Shown: piece by piece, positions 1 to 8,089 of the stretch
How the letters are laid out: every line of letters begins with the position of its first letter
Position numbering within the stretch: the stretch's first letter is position 1
NCBI GenBank assembly: GCA_025450095.1
Contig: JANWID010000041.1
Location: 1 to 17,422, forward strand
Length of the DNA stretch: 17,422 bases
From: Bacteroidia bacterium
Lineage (GTDB): Bacteria; Bacteroidota; Bacteroidia; AKYH767-A; OLB10
Reading direction: 5' to 3'
The notes under the pieces: generated by a model
The model's input: only the letters and a program-made list of their open reading frames with translations
The model's database searches: none
Told to the model about the DNA's origin: nothing
Translations under genes and position numbers: made by a program

Positions 1-1437
1 AACAAGGTAATCTCCCTTTCGGTAATGCACCATTTCATTTGTTGATTTGACGCTTACATTAGTATGAAGATAATGTCCTTCATAAGGATCTTTAACAGTC
101 TTGAAGTCTTCAATAGTGTATACTTCAACCTCCATAATTGTGTCGGCAGTAAGTTGTGACATTTCAACACCATTCAGTTTTAACCGTTCGATTACCTCAT
201 CCCATGCCTGGGGAATAATATAAAACCAGGGTTTATTGACATAATTGGAAGGGCGATACGTATCATAGAATTTTATTTCCCGGGTAAAGGGGCGTTGGCG
301 GTCAAAATACAGTTGCGACTGACCGGTAACGGAACTGGTCCTGTTAACTGCTTCATAACCTTTAAAATTTATCATTTCAAAAGAAGTCGAATCTAGATCC
401 CAAGTCAATGCAAATTGCTTTTGATTTAATGCGATTTCACGGGCTTTATTTCGTACTTCATTGATTTGGTTGCTATGTGCCGCGGTAAATTCTATTACCG
501 ATTCCAAAAGCGTTCGGGTGGCCTTAACCCGCATATCAAACGGCTTGAGCATATGTGTTTCTGAAACAAATGCCAGGCATTGGAACATGGCCGCATAACC
601 GCTTGCAAAACGGGGAAGTTCCATGAACCCGTAAATACCATTCTCCGGGTTATCATCATATTTTGCAGTATGAACATAAGGAGACATTTCATAACCCTTA
701 ACCCGCATCATATTAAACAATGCTGTTGTCATGGTATTTTTCATAAATACTCCTGAAGGTCCTCCCAGCTTATTATGCTGTGTGCTGATCAGCGTTATCG
801 CATATTGATAATCGGCACCGTCACTCACGTGAGTATCAATCAGGACATGCGGATCCCACTCACGGAATAATTTGATAAATGAACGGGTATTCTGAGCATC
901 TGCTTTTATAAAATCGCGGTTCAGATCCAGGTTTTGGGAATTACCACGGAACCCATATTGATCCGGACCATTTTGATTGGCCCTGCTGCAGCAGCCACGA
1001 TTCAAAGCACCGTCGATATTCAGCACCGGTATAATACAGATTACAACATTTTCCGGAAGCGGTTTTTTCCCTGATAAAAGGTCATCTGCAAACCATGCAC
1101 TGGCATCAATACCATCCGGTTCCCCGGGATGAATGCCGTTATTGATAAAAACAATCGCTTTATTTTTTGAATTTGCTGATGCAGCATCAAGAGTACCATC
1201 AGCTGAAATCACAAAAAGATGCAACGGGCGGCCGCAATCGGTAATACCACCGGTGATCAGTTTCGCTTTCTTCGGATAATCAACAGCCAGTTTTTGATAC
1301 ACCATTATCACACTGTCGTATTCAAGTGATCTGTTATTTTCAACTCGTTTCGCAATATCCTGGGCATTCACACATGTGCAAAGCGCAATGAATAAAACAA
1401 GCAAGCGAATCCTATTAAAAAAAATCTGAAACATCAT
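1..1437 (-). CDS. Secreted M14-family zinc carboxypeptidase-like protein (C-terminus cut off by window edge)
   Basis: My own translation gives 479 codons open to the window edge, so the C-terminus is missing. The ATG at 1437 is the first possible start after an in-frame TAG; a second ATG follows immediately. Residues 1-25 are a signal peptide (basic and hydrophobic, ending CVNAQ), so the enzyme is exported. M14 hallmarks are in order: zinc ligands H103 and E106 in HPGEPDG, the substrate-binding Asn-Arg pair in NLDLNRDF (N173, R174), the third zinc ligand in DTHVSD (H203), and a likely catalytic Glu in VSETHML (E293). M14 enzymes remove C-terminal residues from peptides; the substrate cannot be told from sequence. 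The gene lies 56 bases downstream of the M61 peptidase gene on the same strand and is probably co-transcribed with it. The family is secure; cleavage specificity and any C-terminal domain are unknown. Confidence 0.93.
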   Translation of the reverse strand, partial: MMFQIFFNRIRLLVLFIALCTCVNAQDIAKRVENNRSLEYDSVIMVYQKLAVDYPKKAKLITGGITDCGRPLHLFVISADGTLDAASANSKNKAIVFINNGIHPGEPDGIDASAWFADDLLSGKKPLPENVVICIIPVLNIDGALNRGCCSRANQNGPDQYGFRGNSQNLDLNRDFIKADAQNTRSFIKLFREWDPHVLIDTHVSDGADYQYAITLISTQHNKLGGPSGVFMKNTMTTALFNMMRVKGYEMSPYVHTAKYDDNPENGIYGFMELPRFASGYAAMFQCLAFVSETHMLKPFDMRVKATRTLLESVIEFTAAHSNQINEVRNKAREIALNQKQFALTWDLDSTSFEMINFKGYEAVNRTSSVTGQSQLYFDRQRPFTREIKFYDTYRPSNYVNKPWFYIIPQAWDEVIERLKLNGVEMSQLTADTIMEVEVYTIEDFKTVKDPYEGHYLHTNVSVKSTNEMVHYRKGDYLV

Positions 1438-1493
1438 TTGCGTCTATTAATCATAAAAAATTTATCATAACAGATCTGTCCAATCATAATAAT

Positions 1494-3281
1494 CTATTTT
1501 CCCAACCATTGCTCCCTCACCTTTTGTTGTAATTCGGTGGGCTTTTCAATAATTTCAATGGCATACTCCTTCTGCACAGGTTCTCCCAGGGTTATGTACA
1601 TATCGCGGGGTAATCCTGCCCTGTTAAATTTAATACGCACTTTCGATCCGGGCTCCTTCTCTGCAAGGTAATCCATAATTTTATCGGAGCTATGGTTATC
1701 AATGGATGTTATTTCATCATTTACACTCAGGCCGTTAGTCCAGGCTGGGCCGTCACGATCAACCTGTGTAATAATTAACCGGTTGCCGGCTGGGGTCAGC
1801 GCAGCACCCAGGTAGCCTTTGGGCTGCTTCATTCCATCGGTCCGGTTCAGTTTCAGCCCGGCCATTGCCAGATAATCTTCGAATGGAATGGTTTCCGTAC
1901 CATTTATATATTTTTTAAAAAAGTCATCATAATCCTTATTGCCGAAAATTTCGAAATACTCCTGCAACTCATTGTCGGTAACGCCCCGGTTCAAAAGTTT
2001 ATAATGTTCATTGTAAAGAAAACTCATGAGGGTGTCGAGTGATTGTTTCCCTTTAGAACTATTCAGGAAATCGAGACTAAACACTACAGCCAGCAGGCTG
2101 CCCCTTGTATAATACGACACCGTTGAATTTCTTGAGTTTTCATTCTGCCGGTAATATTTTATCCAGGCGTCAAAACTGGCATCGCTTACCGGTTGAATTT
2201 TATCCCCGGGAGTATTCAATAATGTCTGTATGTTATTTTTCAAAATCTCCAGGTACTTTGCCTCTGAAGTAAAACCACAGCGGTGAACTATGTAATCATC
2301 ATAGTAAGAGGTAAACCCTTCGAAAAACCAAAGTTGGCGGGTGTAAACTTCATTATCGTAATCAAACGGACCAAGTTCAAGAGGGCGCACACGTTTTACC
2401 ATCCACAGGTGAAAATATTCATGGGCCACCAGGCTGAGCAGGTTGGTATATCCATCTTCAGTTTCATAATTATTTCGTGCGGTCATAATGGAAGCGGAAT
2501 TCCGGTGTTCCAGACCTCCTCCACCTGATTGCGTATTATGAATGAGAAAAGTATAATCCTTATTTGGATTTTCACCAAAGATCCTGGTGGCAGCGTCAAC
2601 AATTTTATAAAAATCTTTTTTGATCCTGACGGAATCGTATTTCGCTTCACCTACCATAGCAATGTGATGCGGGATATTATTATAATCGAATGAAAACACG
2701 GTATGATTCCCGATCACAACCGGTGCATCGATCAGTTCATCATAATCGACAGCCTTGCGCACCCATTGATCTCCATCATTTTTCGGCAAGCCGCATGAAA
2801 TATTGCTCCAATGAGGAAGCGGATGATAAAGTACGGTTGTGGGTAAATTCCGGGATGCTTCCGTATAAACAAATAATGCTGCTCCGTTAATATAAGCCTG
2901 GTCATAGTCGGTAAAACACGATCTTACATTTAGTTCATTTGCATACACCAGGTATTCACAGGAGACTGATTTTGAAATTCCATGATAAATCCTCCACGTA
3001 TTTTTTCTCACCTTGGTTACTTTTAATTGCTGCCCGGCAACATTTACAGCGTTAAAGCTTTCCACATTTCTTGAATAGTCCCGCACCATGTACGAGCCGG
3101 GAGTCCAGACTGGCATCTTAATGTCTACCGAATCACGTGAAAGATTCGAGAAGGTCACGTTCACCTTTATATAATGTGCATGAGGAAAAGGGAAACTGAC
3201 TTCATACGTAGACTGTGCCAGCGTTCCATGAACTAAACCGACAACGAACAAGAATTGCAGGACAAATGATTTACAGTTCAT
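1494..3281 (-). CDS. Secreted M61-family glycyl-aminopeptidase-like metallopeptidase with PDZ domain
   Basis: The protein has 595 residues from the chosen ATG at 3281. The frame stays open to 3422, but the extra 47 residues are not signal-like. The ATG at 3281 is followed directly by a signal peptide (ending GTLAQS) and lies 20 bases downstream of a good Bacteroidota promoter element. An N-terminal beta domain is followed by the gluzincin core: HEYFH with H287, E288 and H291, then WMVKRVRP, and WFFEGFTSYY with third zinc ligand E321. A PDZ-like domain starts near residue 489 (GYLGAAL) and runs to about 570. These features match M61 peptidases, which act on N-terminal residues (Gly/Ala in the characterised enzyme). 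The protein is probably periplasmic or surface-located. It precedes the M14 gene by 56 bases on the same strand, suggesting a two-gene peptide-degradation unit. Family confidence is high; substrate is unknown. Confidence 0.95.
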   Translation of the reverse strand: MNCKSFVLQFLFVVGLVHGTLAQSTYEVSFPFPHAHYIKVNVTFSNLSRDSVDIKMPVWTPGSYMVRDYSRNVESFNAVNVAGQQLKVTKVRKNTWRIYHGISKSVSCEYLVYANELNVRSCFTDYDQAYINGAALFVYTEASRNLPTTVLYHPLPHWSNISCGLPKNDGDQWVRKAVDYDELIDAPVVIGNHTVFSFDYNNIPHHIAMVGEAKYDSVRIKKDFYKIVDAATRIFGENPNKDYTFLIHNTQSGGGGLEHRNSASIMTARNNYETEDGYTNLLSLVAHEYFHLWMVKRVRPLELGPFDYDNEVYTRQLWFFEGFTSYYDDYIVHRCGFTSEAKYLEILKNNIQTLLNTPGDKIQPVSDASFDAWIKYYRQNENSRNSTVSYYTRGSLLAVVFSLDFLNSSKGKQSLDTLMSFLYNEHYKLLNRGVTDNELQEYFEIFGNKDYDDFFKKYINGTETIPFEDYLAMAGLKLNRTDGMKQPKGYLGAALTPAGNRLIITQVDRDGPAWTNGLSVNDEITSIDNHSSDKIMDYLAEKEPGSKVRIKFNRAGLPRDMYITLGEPVQKEYAIEIIEKPTELQQKVREQWLGK

Positions 3282-3301
3282 AACAGGATTTTGAGAGAGG
3301 T

Positions 3302-3334
3302 CAAAGCTAAGAAATGGAAATGCAATGATACAAG
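3302..3334 (-). promoter_or_regulatory. Bacteroidota-type promoter for the M61/M14 peptidase genes
   Basis: On the minus strand TAGCTTTG (3309-3302) is a perfect match to the Bacteroidota -7 element TAnnTTTG. A CTTG (3334-3331), resembling the -33 element TTTG, lies 21 bases upstream. Transcription would begin roughly 14 bases before the ATG at 3281, which supports that start over the longer open frame. No Shine-Dalgarno sequence is visible, as is common in this phylum. Confidence 0.6.
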
Positions 3335-3718
3335 GATACAGTATACAATTGATACTATGATAATGTGATTCGTACCGGTAATCACTATCAGGTGTACCCC
3401 TCGTTTCCGAAAAAAATGTCATTCAATAATCATCAACCATGGTTTATATTCATCAACTCAATCATAATTCATGGCTTTTTCTTTTTGTCTTACAAATTGT
3501 GAAACCGCGTCAATACTGGATTTCACAAAAAAGAAAAACATAAAATCGTAATTCTATACAGCTTTTGATGAATTATCTTACACCTGAAACAATTCAGAAA
3601 TTTCAGTTGGCGGAGGCAAAAAAACAGGCTTAATATTGTATCACAACAGCACCAAAAAATAGCTGCCTATGGTTCAATAAAAGGTTAGGAAGTTCAACTC
3701 AAATGACAACGTAAGAAT

Positions 3719-3745
3719 AGCAACCGGGAACGCTTCACGGTTGCT
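3719..3745. repeat. 8-bp perfect inverted repeat (AGCAACCG ... CGGTTGCT)
   Basis: AGCAACCG at 3719-3726 and CGGTTGCT at 3738-3745 are perfect reverse complements around an 11-base loop. Only a short T-rich stretch follows, so it is a weak terminator candidate in either direction. It could also be a protein-binding palindrome. It lies in a region with no gene on the plus strand upstream. Confidence 0.4.
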
Positions 3746-3933
3746 TTCTGCATTTGTATCATGTTCCATTTATATTTCCTGGTTGTTTTTATTAATGCAT
3801 TGATTTTAAATTATTTAATTTATATTCCAGTATATAACCATCCTACAATAACTGTCGTTTTTTAAACAATTTGACTTTTCAGATTTTATTAACACGAACC
3901 TTTACGGAACTCACTTTTCGGTATTTTTACCAT

Positions 3934-3968
3934 CCGGGAAATCAACGGCCCGGTTTTCTTTTTTTATA
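3934..3968 (+). terminator. Terminator- or attenuator-like hairpin just upstream of dnaE
   Basis: CCGGG (3934-3938) pairs with CCCGG (3949-3953) around a 10-base loop. The stem is followed at once by TTTTCTTTTTTT, ending ten bases before the dnaE ATG. Stem plus T-run is the form of an intrinsic terminator. No plus-strand gene lies upstream to be terminated, so it is either a leader attenuator or coincidence. If transcription starts from the TATTTTTA at 3922, the stem would not be fully transcribed. Confidence 0.3.
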
Positions 3969-3978
3969 ACCTTCAGGC

Positions 3979-6900
3979 ATGCCTCAGTTTTCTCATTTAC
4001 ACGTACATACCCAGTTTTCGCTGCTCGATGGTGCAGCCGATATATCCAGGCTTTATAAAAAAGCCATTTCCCATAATATGCCTGCCATCGCCATCACCGA
4101 CCATGGAAATATGTTTGGTGCATTTCAATTTGTTGCTGAGGCATACAAGCACAAAAATGAGGACGGTAGCCTGAAGGTAAAACCCATTGTTGGTTGTGAA
4201 TTTTATTTGGTGGAGAACCGTTACAAGCGCGTTTTTACCAAGGAAGATAAGGATCAGCGGTATCACCAGTTGTTCCTTGCCAAAAACGCGGAAGGTTATC
4301 AGAACCTGGTTAAAATGTGCTCCCTCGGTTATATCGATGGACTTTATGGAAAATACCCCCGTATCGATAAGGACCTGGTTCTGAAATATCATAAAGGGCT
4401 TATCGCAACTACTTGTTGCCTGGGAGCTTCCGTTCCACGTACCATTTTGAACAAAAGTGAAGATGAAGCGGAAAAAGAATTTCGCTGGTGGCTCGACCTC
4501 TTCGGTGAGGATTACTATATCGAACTTCAGCGGCATCAGATTCCCGAACAGGACCGTGTAAACCAGGTTCTTCTTCGTTGGGCTTTTAAATATAATGTAC
4601 GTGTTATTGCTTCCAATGATTCACATTACGTGGATCAGCAGGATGCAAACGCCCATGATATATTGCTGTGTATAAATACCGGTGAAAAACAAAGCACGCC
4701 TACTTTAAAGGAATTTTCCGACGATGATGTTTTTACAAAAGGCAAACGCTTTGCTTTTTTCAACGACCAGTTCTATTTTAAAACTCCTACAGAGATGTCG
4801 GAACTTTTTTCCGACCTGCCTGAAGCTATCGACAATACGGGACATATCGTTGATAAGATCGATCTGCTTAATCTGAAGAAAGATATTCTGCTTCCCAATT
4901 ATACAATTCCAAAGGGATTCATCTCTCAGGATGAATACCTGCGTCACATTACATTTGAAGGTGCCCGCAAACGTTATGGTGAAATCACTTCCGATGTAGA
5001 GGAGCGGCTGAACTTTGAGTTGCTAACGGTCCAGACTATGGGTTTTGCCGGATATTTCCTTATTGTATCCGATTTCATTCAGGCAGGCAGAGACATGGGT
5101 GTATTCGTGGGTCCCGGCCGTGGATCTGCGGCAGGCTCTGCAGTCGCATACTGCATCGGCATTACCAATATTGACCCAATAAAATATAATCTGCTCTTTG
5201 AGCGGTTCCTGAATCCTGATCGTAAATCGATGCCTGATATCGATACAGATTTTGATGATGAAGGACGGCAGAAGGTGATTGATTATGTTGTGGATAAATA
5301 CGGCAAAAACCAGGTTGCACAAATTGTGACGTATGGCTCTATGGCGGCAAAGATGAGCATCAAGGATGTTGCCCGCGTTCTGGATCTTCCACTTTCTGAT
5401 GCAAATAATCTCGCAAAACTGGTACCCGACCGCCCTGGTGTTTCACTCGACCGGGTTATCAATGCACCTTTTGATGGTGAAAAAGGATTGAAGGAAAAAG
5501 AAGGACTCGGCGCTGATGATATTGAAAATATTAAGAAGCTTCGCGAAATTCATAAAGGCACCGATCAGCAGGCAAAAGTTCTTAAGGAGGCATTGATACT
5601 GGAAGGTTCTGTTCGGGGAACCGGAATTCATGCAGCCGGCATCATCATCGCTCCACGCGATCTTACCGATTTAATTCCTGTCGCAACCGTTAAGGATTCT
5701 GAACTGCTCATCACCCAATTCGAAGGAAAAGTTATAGAAGATGCCGGAGTAATCAAGATGGATTTTCTTGGACTCAAAACACTGACCATCATTAAAACCG
5801 CACTGGAACTGATCAGGCAGAACCATAATATTGACATTGACATCGACAAGCTTCCGCTTGATGATATAAAAACTTTTGAGCTATACCAGCGTGGCGAAAC
5901 AAACGGAACATTCCAGTTCGAATCGGCCGGAATGCAAAAGCATCTGAAAGATCTGAAGCCTGATAAGTTCGAGGATCTTATCGCCATGAACGCGTTGTAT
6001 CGTCCCGGACCAATGGAATACATCCCGAATTTCATTGCCCGAAAACTGGGTAAAGAACAAGTGGCCTATGATCTTCCGGCCATGGAAGAATTTCTGAATG
6101 AAACTTATGGTATCACTGTTTATCAGGAACAGGTGATGCTGCTTTCGCAGAAGCTCGCCAATTTTACAAAAGGTGATGCCGACACACTGCGTAAGGCAAT
6201 GGGTAAAAAACAGATCGACGTCCTGAACAAAATGAAATCGAAGTTTGTGGAAGGATGTAAAACAAATGGATTCGATGCGAAGATCTGCGAAAAAATCTGG
6301 ACCGACTGGGAAGCCTTTGCGCAGTATGCATTCAATAAATCACATTCTACCTGCTATGCGTTTGTTGCATACCAGACAGCATACCTGAAAGCGCATTATC
6401 CCGGAGAGTATATGTCGTCAGTACTCACCCACAACCTTTCCAATATCGACAAGATTACATTCTTCATGGAGGAATGCAAACGGATGGGATTAAAAGTACT
6501 GGGTCCCGATGTCAATGAATCGATGTACAACTTCTCCGTTAACAGTACGAACATAATTCGTTTTGGGCTGGGAGCTGTTAAAGGTGTCGGAGAAGCTGCA
6601 GTAATTGCGATCATCGAAGAACGGAACGCAAACGGGAAATATACCGGTCTTGTTGATATGGTAACGCGTGTGAACCTGAAAAACGTGAATAAACGTTGTA
6701 TGGAAAGCATGATTATGGCAGGTGCGTTCGATTTTGACGCGCATGCTCACCGAGGGCAATGGTTTGAAAAAGATCCACGTGATAATAACAATACCAACCT
6801 TGAAAAGGCAGTACGTTATGGAAGCGGAATGCAGGAGTCAAAAAACTCACAGCAGGTTTCCCTTTTCGGGGAAGCCAGTGCTGTTGAAATGCCTGCCCCA

Positions 6901-7569
6901 AAATTTTTGGTGTCTCCTCCATGGTCGGAACTGGAAAAACTGCGTAATGAAAAGGAAGTGGTTGGATTTTATGTTTCAGGTCACCCACTCGATACTTTCC
7001 GTTATGAAATCGATGCGCTCTGCAACGTTTCAGTTAACCAACTCTTAGACCTATCGAAACTTCGGGGAAAAGAAATTGCTTTCGCAGGAATTGTTACCTC
7101 GGCAAATCACCGTACGACAAAAACCGGGAAACCATTTGGCACTATGTTCCTGGAAGATTATACCGGTTCTGTTGAACTGGCTTTATTCTCTGACGATTAT
7201 CTAAAATTCAAAAATTACCTGACTGCAGAGTATTACCTGTTTATCCGGGCGAAAGTCCAATCCCGTTTTAATGATCCCAACAACCTTGAAATCAAAGTCC
7301 ATAGCATCAGAATGCTTCCGGATGCAGGGAACGAATGCTCTAAAAGTCTGACCCTGAACCTGGAGCTGGATGAAATCAACACTAAAACAGTGAGCTCACT
7401 GGACCAGTTGCTACGTGAATTTCCGGGTAAACTTCCGGTGAAGTTTTCTGTTAGAGACAAAGAATCCCGCGTGGAGCTTGCTTCTAAAAAGGTGAAAGTC
7501 GATTTTAGTAAGAAACTCTTTGAAGAACTTGAATTTAACCAGGGAATACGTTTTAAGATAAATACCTGA
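3979..7569 (+). CDS. dnaE: DNA polymerase III alpha subunit (replicative polymerase)
   Basis: The protein has 1196 residues and is complete. It catalyses chromosomal DNA synthesis as the polymerase subunit of Pol III. The N-terminal PHP domain begins HLHVHTQFSLLDG (residues 6-18) and keeps ITDHGN (D41, H42) and SNDSHY (D214, H216). The polymerase palm carries PDIDTDF (419-425), with its acidic pair, and a third catalytic Asp in KMDFLGLKT (D595). A beta-clamp-binding motif QVSLF is at 959-963. An OB-fold follows (IAFAGIVTSANHR onward). This start is chosen because the PHP motif begins six residues in, as in family members. The length slightly exceeds the 1160 residues of the E. coli enzyme. 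The gene stands alone after a non-coding region, and trxA follows 147 bases downstream. No frameshift or missing catalytic residue was noticed. Confidence 0.99.
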   Translation: MPQFSHLHVHTQFSLLDGAADISRLYKKAISHNMPAIAITDHGNMFGAFQFVAEAYKHKNEDGSLKVKPIVGCEFYLVENRYKRVFTKEDKDQRYHQLFLAKNAEGYQNLVKMCSLGYIDGLYGKYPRIDKDLVLKYHKGLIATTCCLGASVPRTILNKSEDEAEKEFRWWLDLFGEDYYIELQRHQIPEQDRVNQVLLRWAFKYNVRVIASNDSHYVDQQDANAHDILLCINTGEKQSTPTLKEFSDDDVFTKGKRFAFFNDQFYFKTPTEMSELFSDLPEAIDNTGHIVDKIDLLNLKKDILLPNYTIPKGFISQDEYLRHITFEGARKRYGEITSDVEERLNFELLTVQTMGFAGYFLIVSDFIQAGRDMGVFVGPGRGSAAGSAVAYCIGITNIDPIKYNLLFERFLNPDRKSMPDIDTDFDDEGRQKVIDYVVDKYGKNQVAQIVTYGSMAAKMSIKDVARVLDLPLSDANNLAKLVPDRPGVSLDRVINAPFDGEKGLKEKEGLGADDIENIKKLREIHKGTDQQAKVLKEALILEGSVRGTGIHAAGIIIAPRDLTDLIPVATVKDSELLITQFEGKVIEDAGVIKMDFLGLKTLTIIKTALELIRQNHNIDIDIDKLPLDDIKTFELYQRGETNGTFQFESAGMQKHLKDLKPDKFEDLIAMNALYRPGPMEYIPNFIARKLGKEQVAYDLPAMEEFLNETYGITVYQEQVMLLSQKLANFTKGDADTLRKAMGKKQIDVLNKMKSKFVEGCKTNGFDAKICEKIWTDWEAFAQYAFNKSHSTCYAFVAYQTAYLKAHYPGEYMSSVLTHNLSNIDKITFFMEECKRMGLKVLGPDVNESMYNFSVNSTNIIRFGLGAVKGVGEAAVIAIIEERNANGKYTGLVDMVTRVNLKNVNKRCMESMIMAGAFDFDAHAHRGQWFEKDPRDNNNTNLEKAVRYGSGMQESKNSQQVSLFGEASAVEMPAPKFLVSPPWSELEKLRNEKEVVGFYVSGHPLDTFRYEIDALCNVSVNQLLDLSKLRGKEIAFAGIVTSANHRTTKTGKPFGTMFLEDYTGSVELALFSDDYLKFKNYLTAEYYLFIRAKVQSRFNDPNNLEIKVHSIRMLPDAGNECSKSLTLNLELDEINTKTVSSLDQLLREFPGKLPVKFSVRDKESRVELASKKVKVDFSKKLFEELEFNQGIRFKINT

Positions 7570-7615
7570 CGGAATGGCAGGGAAGTTTGATTGGAATGGA
7601 AGTTGAAGACCGGTT

Positions 7616-7657
7616 GGCAGTCGGCAGTCGGCAGTTAGCAGTCAGCAGTCAGCAGTC
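7616..7657. repeat. Heptamer tandem repeat, six copies of (G/A)GCAGT(C/T)
   Basis: Six perfectly phased 7-base units lie back to back: GGCAGTC twice, GGCAGTT once, then AGCAGTC three times. They fill 42 bases between dnaE and trxA. The first and last triplets differ only at the first base, so the array looks like a slipped-strand microsatellite that diverged into two halves. It is outside any gene. Confidence 0.9.
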
Positions 7658-7716
7658 GATTAAAAGGAATCAAAAAAAAATATAAAAACATTTAAAAATT
7701 TATAATCTTTAAAATT

Positions 7717-8037
7717 ATGGCAATAGAAATAACAGACGCGAACTTCGATGAGTTAGTATTAAAATCAGATAAACCCGTTTTGGTTGATTTTTGGGCTGAA
7801 TGGTGTGGCCCCTGCAGGATGGTTGGTCCTGTTGTAGAAGAATTATCTAAAGACTATGATGGCAAAGCCGTTGTAGGCATAGTTGATGTCGACAGCAATC
7901 CCGGAATCTCCATGAAATATGGAATTCGCAACATTCCTACTCTTTTAATTTTTAAAGGCGGAGAGATAGTTGATAAACAAGTTGGTGCCGTTCCCAAATC
8001 GGTGTTGGCAGGGAAAATCGAAAATCAGCTTTCCTGA
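7717..8037 (+). CDS. trxA: Thioredoxin
   Basis: The protein has 106 residues, the usual size of a cytoplasmic thioredoxin. The redox motif WCGPC is at residues 29-33, preceded by VLVDFWAEW, and the cis-proline is in RNIPT (P74). KGGEIVDKQVGA corresponds to the usual last strand and helix. It reduces protein disulfides such as those of ribonucleotide reductase and peroxiredoxins, and is recharged by thioredoxin reductase (not in this window). There is no signal peptide, so it is cytoplasmic rather than one of the exported thioredoxin-fold proteins. It lies 147 bases behind dnaE, separated by the heptamer repeat and an A-rich leader that probably holds its own promoter. A strong terminator follows 17 bases after the stop. 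Confidence 0.98.
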   Translation: MAIEITDANFDELVLKSDKPVLVDFWAEWCGPCRMVGPVVEELSKDYDGKAVVGIVDVDSNPGISMKYGIRNIPTLLIFKGGEIVDKQVGAVPKSVLAGKIENQLS

Positions 8038-8054
8038 TTAACTTTAAGGAATCG

Positions 8055-8089
8055 AAAAGGCTTTATCATTTTGATAAAGCCTTTTTTTA
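8055..8089 (+). terminator. Intrinsic terminator after trxA
   Basis: AAAAGGCTTTATCA (8055-8068) and TGATAAAGCCTTTT (8072-8085) form a perfect 14-bp stem with a TTT loop, continuing into a T-run that ends at 8088. It ends trxA transcription and lies directly beyond the stop codon of the convergent minus-strand gene, so it may work in both directions. The minus-strand T-tract is only four bases. Confidence 0.92.

Larger units (their letters stand above)
3423..3978. other. Non-coding region before dnaE
   Basis: No convincing gene is seen on either strand. Only very short open frames occur, such as 21 codons at 3568-3633 on the plus strand. The region becomes very A+T rich around 3780-3900. It contains an 8-bp inverted repeat at 3719-3745. 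A weak -7-like sequence TATTTTTA (3922-3929) could serve dnaE. A G+C-rich hairpin followed by a T-run ends ten bases before the dnaE start. Confidence 0.5.

Noticed and set aside
3282..3422. A 47-residue N-terminal extension of the M61 peptidase
   Set aside because: It lacks signal-peptide or domain character and would start upstream of the strong promoter at 3302-3334. The internal ATG at 3281 begins a clean signal peptide.
3439..3633. Short plus-strand frames, 34 codons from 3439 and 21 codons at 3568-3633
   Set aside because: They are very short, have no ribosome-binding site or promoter, and show no family match. A faint likeness of the first to the start of Fic-associated N-terminal domains (YIHQ...W) is too weak to keep.
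5628..6035. Long minus-strand open frames inside dnaE and other genes
   Set aside because: They lie opposite strongly conserved coding sequence, have no signal, domain or promoter, and are typical antisense shadows.
7616..7657. Heptamer array as a CRISPR or regulatory iteron cluster
   Set aside because: The units are only 7 bases long with no spacers, and no replication or Cas gene is near. A simple tandem repeat explains it.
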